A model generated the notes under the pieces. It was given only the letters and a program-made list of their open reading frames with translations, did no database searches and was not told the origin of the DNA. From Thermodesulfobium sp. 4217-1 (GTDB taxonomy: Bacteria; Thermodesulfobiota; Thermodesulfobiia; Thermodesulfobiales; Thermodesulfobiaceae), in NCBI RefSeq assembly GCF_039822205.1, contig NZ_JBAGBW010000022.1, positions 1-29,285 of the forward strand: 29,285 bases of DNA. The letters are read 5' to 3'. This document shows, in pieces, positions 26,476-29,285 of the stretch; position 1 is the first letter of the stretch; every line of letters begins with the position of its first letter. Both the position numbers and the translations under genes were made by a program.

Positions 26476-26742
26476 TCATTTTCCATTTGCTTTTTCCTTA
26501 GCTATTTGTTCTTCTGTAAGAGATCTTATGATATTAAAGTCTTCAGGCCTCTTATTTGGAAAAACTTTGCCAAAGTTTTCTTCTAAATCAGAATGTAAAG
26601 GGGCTATTTTTACTTCATATTGCTTGACTACAAAATCTACAGCATCTCCCGGTCTTAATCTTAGAAGGCCTCTGGCTACTTTAGCTTTCTTTTTTAAAGC
26701 CGACCTATCTGTCTTTTTTGGTATATTGCCTCCATTATTCAT
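26476..26742 (-). CDS. Small basic protein with an AbrB-like segment
   Basis: An 88-aa charged protein. Residues about 15-48 (KKKAKVARGLLRLRPGDAVDFVVKQYEVKI) resemble the LGLKPGDxVEF stretch of SpoVT/AbrB-type DNA-binding proteins and antitoxins, but the similarity is partial, and no toxin gene is adjacent. No ribosome site precedes the ATG; a TATAAT sits 11 bases upstream on the minus strand, so the mRNA may be nearly leaderless. It converges on the acyl-CoA synthetase gene. A transcription-factor or antitoxin role is a tentative idea only. Confidence 0.5.
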   Translation of the reverse strand: MNNGGNIPKKTDRSALKKKAKVARGLLRLRPGDAVDFVVKQYEVKIAPLHSDLEENFGKVFPNKRPEDFNIIRSLTEEQIAKEKANGK

Positions 26743-26811
26743 TTAAAAACTATATTATATGCAACACTAAATCTTTTGTATGAAAAAGTCAAGCAGAAAT
26801 TATATAAATAC

Positions 26812-26839
26812 TTGACGAAATTTATTATATAATTATAAT
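26812..26839 (+). promoter_or_regulatory. Sigma-70-type promoter of the thioredoxin-like/permease operon
   Basis: A near-consensus -35 TTGACG (26812-26817) and perfect -10 TATAAT (26834-26839) are separated by 16 bases. Transcription would start near 26846, giving a leader of about 30 bases with AGGAGGT before the GTG. It is the best promoter in the window. Confidence 0.7.
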
Positions 26840-26859
26840 ATACATAATTAATAATGTAT
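26840..26859. promoter_or_regulatory. Candidate operator palindrome at the transcription start
   Basis: A 20-bp palindrome with 18 of 20 matching positions (arms ATACAT/ATGTAT around ATTAAT) begins directly after the -10 box and covers the expected start site, where a repressor would block transcription. No regulator gene such as arsR is in the window. Confidence 0.4.
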
Positions 26860-26876
26860 TATTAGGAGGTCAAAAG

Positions 26877-27137
26877 GTGATTATAAAGATTTTAGGTACA
26901 GGATGTCCAAATTGCAAGAAGCTATATGAAAACACGAAAAAGGCTATAGAGATGGGCCAGGTTGCAGCCTCTATTTATAAGGTTGAGGATGTCAGGGAGA
27001 TTATGAAATACAAAGTTATGACTACTCCAGTTCTTGTGATAGACGAAAAGGTCGTTTTCAAGGGAAAAATTCCTTCGCCTGAAGACATATTAAAAACAAT
27101 ATTTAACGAAATGTTAAATAAAAATAAGGACAGTTAA
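26877..27137 (+). CDS. Thioredoxin-like small redox protein (MTH895 type)
   Basis: An 86-aa thioredoxin-fold protein. It begins MIIKILGTGCPNCKKLYENT with the redox CxxC at C10-C13, has the cis-proline segment MTTPVLVIDEKVVFKG and ends in a helix, fitting the short thioredoxin_3 family (MTH895, 'redox-active disulfide protein 2'). Such proteins are often encoded beside a permease of the ArsP/DUF318 group, as here: the next gene begins five bases after its stop codon. A likely role is thiol reduction linked to metal, metalloid or sulfur-compound transport. The GTG start follows AGGAGGT at six bases. Confidence 0.88.
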   Translation: MIIKILGTGCPNCKKLYENTKKAIEMGQVAASIYKVEDVREIMKYKVMTTPVLVIDEKVVFKGKIPSPEDILKTIFNEMLNKNKDS

Positions 27138-27141
27138 TCCT

Positions 27142-28116
27142 ATGCAAATATTTACTTGGCTTGCTGATTACGTAGCTTATAACCTTCTGCATCTTGAGAA
27201 GGGACAACATCTTACTAGCGCTATACACTTTTTTATCGAAGATACTTCCAAAATATTTTTCCTGCTTCTGGTTATTATATTCATAATAACCTATATAAGA
27301 AGTTATTTGACTCCAGAAAAAGTCAGATCGCTTCTTGTAAAGAAGGGTAAAAACGTTTATTTTGCTCACCTTTTAGCTGACCTGGTGGGCATAATAACTC
27401 CATTCTGTTCTTGTTCTGCCGTACCGCTGTTTATTGGATTTGTTGAGGCTGGAGTTCCATTGGGCGTTACTTTCACATACCTAATAGCTGCCCCGACAGT
27501 TAACGAAGTGGCGCTAGTGCTTTTATATGGTTTATTCGGTTGGGAGATAGCTGCTATATATATACTTTCAGGCGAAGTTATCGCATTTTTTGGCGGCATT
27601 ATAATTGGAGCCCTGAAACTTGAGAAATATGTCGAGGGCTATGTTTATGAGAATGTCTCGACAGAGATAGATTTAGAAGTAGAGGATGTCAAAATAACTT
27701 TTAAAGAGAGGGTAAACGAATCTTTTGAATATACTATGAATCTTATAAAAAAGATTGGGATATGGGTGATTATAGGTATAGGCATGGCATCTGGAATGCA
27801 CGGATGGGCACCTACAGGCTTTTTGGCTCAGATTGCTGGACCAGGCAACCCCTTCGCGGTATTGATAGCAGTATTAGTCGGCATTCCGCTTTACTCAAAC
27901 GCTGCTGGCATGATACCTGTGGTCTCAGAGTTAATAAGGCTTGGCGTTCCGGTTGGCACGGCATTGGCTTTCATGATGTCTGTAACTGCAGTATCGCTCC
28001 CTGAGACGATCCTTCTAAGACAGGTTATAAAACCTCAGCTTATAGCTATATTTCTTGGAATAGTGACGGTATCTATAATCTTTACAGGATATCTTTTTAA
28101 TTTTCTAATACCATAA
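27142..28116 (+). CDS. Permease of the ArsP/DUF318 family
   Basis: A 324-aa membrane protein of the permease family PF03773 (YraQ/ArsP). It has two hydrophobic halves, roughly 35-165 and 205-324, each with several membrane helices, split by a charged cytoplasmic loop (about 168-205). The family motif PFCSCSAVPLFIGF (87-100) carries C89 and C91, and APTVNEVALVLLYG follows; the second half repeats the pattern as GIPLYSNAAGMIPV. Some relatives export organoarsenicals; others are uncharacterised, so arsenic export is only a possibility. It is in operon with the thioredoxin-like gene; AAGGA inside that gene is the nearest ribosome site. Confidence 0.87.
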   Translation: MQIFTWLADYVAYNLLHLEKGQHLTSAIHFFIEDTSKIFFLLLVIIFIITYIRSYLTPEKVRSLLVKKGKNVYFAHLLADLVGIITPFCSCSAVPLFIGFVEAGVPLGVTFTYLIAAPTVNEVALVLLYGLFGWEIAAIYILSGEVIAFFGGIIIGALKLEKYVEGYVYENVSTEIDLEVEDVKITFKERVNESFEYTMNLIKKIGIWVIIGIGMASGMHGWAPTGFLAQIAGPGNPFAVLIAVLVGIPLYSNAAGMIPVVSELIRLGVPVGTALAFMMSVTAVSLPETILLRQVIKPQLIAIFLGIVTVSIIFTGYLFNFLIP

Positions 28117-28119
28117 AAG

Positions 28120-28827
28120 TTATAGGGGTGGGGGGACAATTTCTAATGTGTTACTTTTATCAAATTCGTACTCAAGTCTATCAGAGTGCATTGTTGCTCC
28201 GCTAATAAGCACCACTGCTTCGAGAAATTTTAGACTGCCTTTTACTTTGTATCTTGTTTTCTTGCTTCTTATTACTGTATTATTATTTATAAGTTCGAGA
28301 AAGAATTCTATAGCTTCAATTGAGTCCTGAGAAATGCTGCCAAGGGACCTCTTTATAAAGCCGATTAAAAGCTCTCTTCTCTCCTCAACGCTAAACTTTG
28401 TAAATATAAAACTCTTTTCCTGTGAAGCACAAAGTAGGACTTCGTTAAAAGGTGAGTATGATTTTATATCAAGTATTGGTGTCTCGTCATAGAAGTCTAA
28501 GCCTGAAACCGTCAAAATATTTTTCTCTCTTTTTATGAGCTCTACCGTATCGAGTGCTATTGGATTTGGCCGAACTGGACTTCTTAGAGAAAATACCCCT
28601 GTCTGAGGCTGGCTGAAATCTCCTCTTGGATAAACCAAAAGAGGCTTATCTGAAGGATTTCCAAAGAGCGCGACTAATACTAAAAAAGAATTATTTTCTA
28701 TGCCTGTAAGTCCAACTTCAAACTCGTCAAATACATGTATCTCACCGGTATAGCCGTTCGGTGGAATTTTCGAGCCCTTTTTCAGGTTCGATACTACTCT
28801 ACCAATCACTTTAAAGAATTCATTCAT
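28120..28827 (-). CDS. trmO: tRNA (adenine37-N6)-methyltransferase TrmO with C-terminal extension
   Basis: A 235-aa enzyme that methylates t6A37 of tRNA-Thr to m6t6A using SAM. The N-terminal ~135 residues form the TrmO/YaeB beta-barrel with GIENNSFLVLVALF, the hallmark SLRSPVRPNPIALDTVEL and DETPILDIKSYSP. The rest (about 136-235) is an extension I do not recognise, with RRELLIGFIKRSL and SGATMHSDRLEYEF; it differs from the short C-terminal domain of E. coli TrmO. The ATG has AGGGGG four bases upstream. The gene begins 17 bases after the tRNA-Glu CCA end on the same strand, so it may be made from the tRNA transcript. It converges on the permease gene with a 3-base gap. Confidence 0.9.
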   Translation of the reverse strand: MNEFFKVIGRVVSNLKKGSKIPPNGYTGEIHVFDEFEVGLTGIENNSFLVLVALFGNPSDKPLLVYPRGDFSQPQTGVFSLRSPVRPNPIALDTVELIKREKNILTVSGLDFYDETPILDIKSYSPFNEVLLCASQEKSFIFTKFSVEERRELLIGFIKRSLGSISQDSIEAIEFFLELINNNTVIRSKKTRYKVKGSLKFLEAVVLISGATMHSDRLEYEFDKSNTLEIVPPPL

Positions 28828-28844
28828 ATTTCCCCCTAAAAAAA

Positions 28845-28920
28845 TGGTAGCCCTATGGGGATTCGAACCCCAGTTACCGAGCTGAGAACCCGGCGTCCTG
28901 GTCCACTAGACGATAGGGCC
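28845..28920 (-). tRNA. trnE: tRNA-Glu (UUC)
   Basis: A full cloverleaf of 76 bases with encoded CCA. The anticodon loop reads GTTCTCA (anticodon TTC), the T-loop is GGTTCGAATCC and the D-arm is GTCTAGTGG. The acceptor stem pairs GGCCCTA with TAGGGCT, so the first pair is G1-U72 rather than G-C. Last tRNA of the array; a run of seven T follows the CCA. Confidence 0.95.
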
Positions 28921-28928
28921 AAAAAAAT

Positions 28929-29002
28929 TGGCTGGGGAAGATGGATTCGAACCACCACTACATGGTCCAGAGCCATGCGTCCTACCGTTAGACGATTCCC
29001 CA
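28929..29002 (-). tRNA. trnQ: tRNA-Gln (CUG)
   Basis: A 74-base cloverleaf with encoded CCA. Acceptor TGGGGAA pairs with TTCCCCA, the anticodon arm is CATGG-CTCTGGA-CCATG (anticodon CTG) and the T-arm carries GGTTCGAATCC. The U1-A72 end is typical of tRNA-Gln. It lies eight bases from tRNA-Glu and eleven from tRNA-Phe. Confidence 0.95.
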
Positions 29003-29013
29003 ATAAGGTAAGG

Positions 29014-29089
29014 TGGTGCCGAGGGCCGGAATCGAACCAGCGACACGAGGATTTTCAGTCCTCTGCTCTACCTACTGAGCTACCTCGGC
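29014..29089 (-). tRNA. trnF: tRNA-Phe (GAA)
   Basis: A 76-base cloverleaf with encoded CCA. Acceptor GCCGAGG pairs with CCTCGGC, the D-arm is GCTCAGTAGGTAGAGC, the anticodon arm is GAGGA-CTGAAAA-TCCTC (anticodon GAA) and the T-arm GGTTCGATTCC. First gene of the tRNA array. Confidence 0.96.
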
Positions 29090-29101
29090 GAATCATATAT
29101 A

Positions 29102-29130
29102 TTTATACATTATTTTAATTTAAAATGCAA
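29102..29130 (-). promoter_or_regulatory. Candidate promoter of the tRNA array
   Basis: Read on the minus strand, -35 TTGCAT and -10 TATAAA are 17 bases apart, and transcription would start about six bases before tRNA-Phe. It fills the short gap between the mobile-element end and the array. Confidence 0.5.
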
Positions 29131-29136
29131 GCCCTT

Positions 29137-29285
29137 GTGACATACTCCCACCACCTACGCTAACACTTAGAGGTGGAGGCTTCTTGGGACGTACCAGCTA
29201 ACGCCAGTATAACTACCAAGCTATCCCCGTTTGCCCAACGGTTCTATATTACTGTTAGGATATGCCAAGCAAGCGACAGCCTTCA
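29137..29285 (-). mobile_element. Right end of an IS200/IS605-family (TnpB-type) element, partial
   Basis: From about 29137 to the window edge the sequence changes to a more GC-rich type. Read on the minus strand it holds a hairpin with arms CCACCT and AGGTGG (plus two outer pairs past a T-T mismatch) and ends GTATGTCAC, the pattern I associate with the right ends of IS605-group elements. The frame ending at 29160 closes with TSQEASTSKC then a stop, similar to TnpB C-terminal tails, but it is open for only 27 codons. The tnpB body would lie beyond 29285. Identification rests on memory of such ends, without a search. Confidence 0.6.
29142..29285 (-). ncRNA. Possible 3' part of a TnpB guide RNA (omega-RNA)
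   Basis: In IS605-group elements the RNA that guides TnpB is made from the tnpB 3' end through the right end, with the guide taken from the flank. The hairpin at about 29145-29180 and its orientation fit this. If so, the guide would be the flank just outside the element, near 29117-29136. Inference from element type; transcription is not shown. Confidence 0.35.

Noticed and set aside
28855-29118. An 87-aa plus-strand frame across the three tRNA genes
   Set aside because: It is the antisense of the tRNA-Glu, -Gln and -Phe genes; open frames over tRNA arrays are a well-known annotation artefact.

Overview
The window is an AT-rich bacterial segment with strong Shine-Dalgarno sites, many TTG and GTG starts, and GC-rich tRNA stems set in AT-rich DNA. 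The tRNA contrast, together with a mono-cluster ferredoxin, a flavodiiron-protein remnant, a FixABCX complex and a 2-Cys peroxiredoxin, suggests an anaerobic, probably thermophilic bacterium. The gene set would fit a Thermodesulfobium-like organism, but that is an impression and not a search result.

Layout. 202-3690: a cyclopropane-fatty-acid synthase (-), a TSUP/TauE-SafE transporter (+), an MgtC/SapB membrane protein (-) whose 3' end overlaps it, and a lipoprotein (-). 3862-6857: a two-gene stress operon, peroxiredoxin then Lon-like protease (+). A bidirectional hairpin terminator at 6878-6906 closes both this operon and a long minus-strand series that runs from about 16266 down to 6915: an 81-aa unknown protein, sbcD, sbcC, a U32 peptidase-family protein (probable RNA-modification type), a possible 37-aa membrane protein, and a two-domain polyphosphate:AMP phosphotransferase.

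16363-17468 is a disturbed region: an 85-aa unknown ORF abuts a flavodiiron protein (FprA) that has lost its N-terminal ~190 residues, followed by a convergent 57-aa ferredoxin gene. 17595-21006 (+) holds a DUF364 protein, an exported choloylglycine-hydrolase-type amidase, a SAM methyltransferase and an isochorismatase-like hydrolase, ended by a hairpin terminator. 21093-24514 (+) is a compact fixABCX operon (ETF beta and alpha, ETF-quinone-oxidoreductase-like flavoprotein, ferredoxin-like subunit), followed by an acyl-CoA synthetase. 26476-26742 (-) is a small protein with an AbrB-like segment. 26877-28116 (+) is a thioredoxin-like protein plus ArsP/DUF318-type permease behind a good sigma-70 promoter with a palindrome at its start site.

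The right edge has trmO (tRNA m6t6A methyltransferase, -) directly downstream of a tRNA-Phe/Gln/Glu array (-). About 48 bp upstream of tRNA-Phe lies what looks like the right end of an IS200/IS605-family (TnpB) element that leaves the window; its hairpin end could be the 3' part of a TnpB guide RNA. No stretch over 300 bases lacks a called feature. No CRISPR array or rRNA was seen. Several starts were moved to the codon that follows a proper Shine-Dalgarno (lipoprotein, 81-aa protein, DUF364, isochorismatase-like, fixC, fixX).
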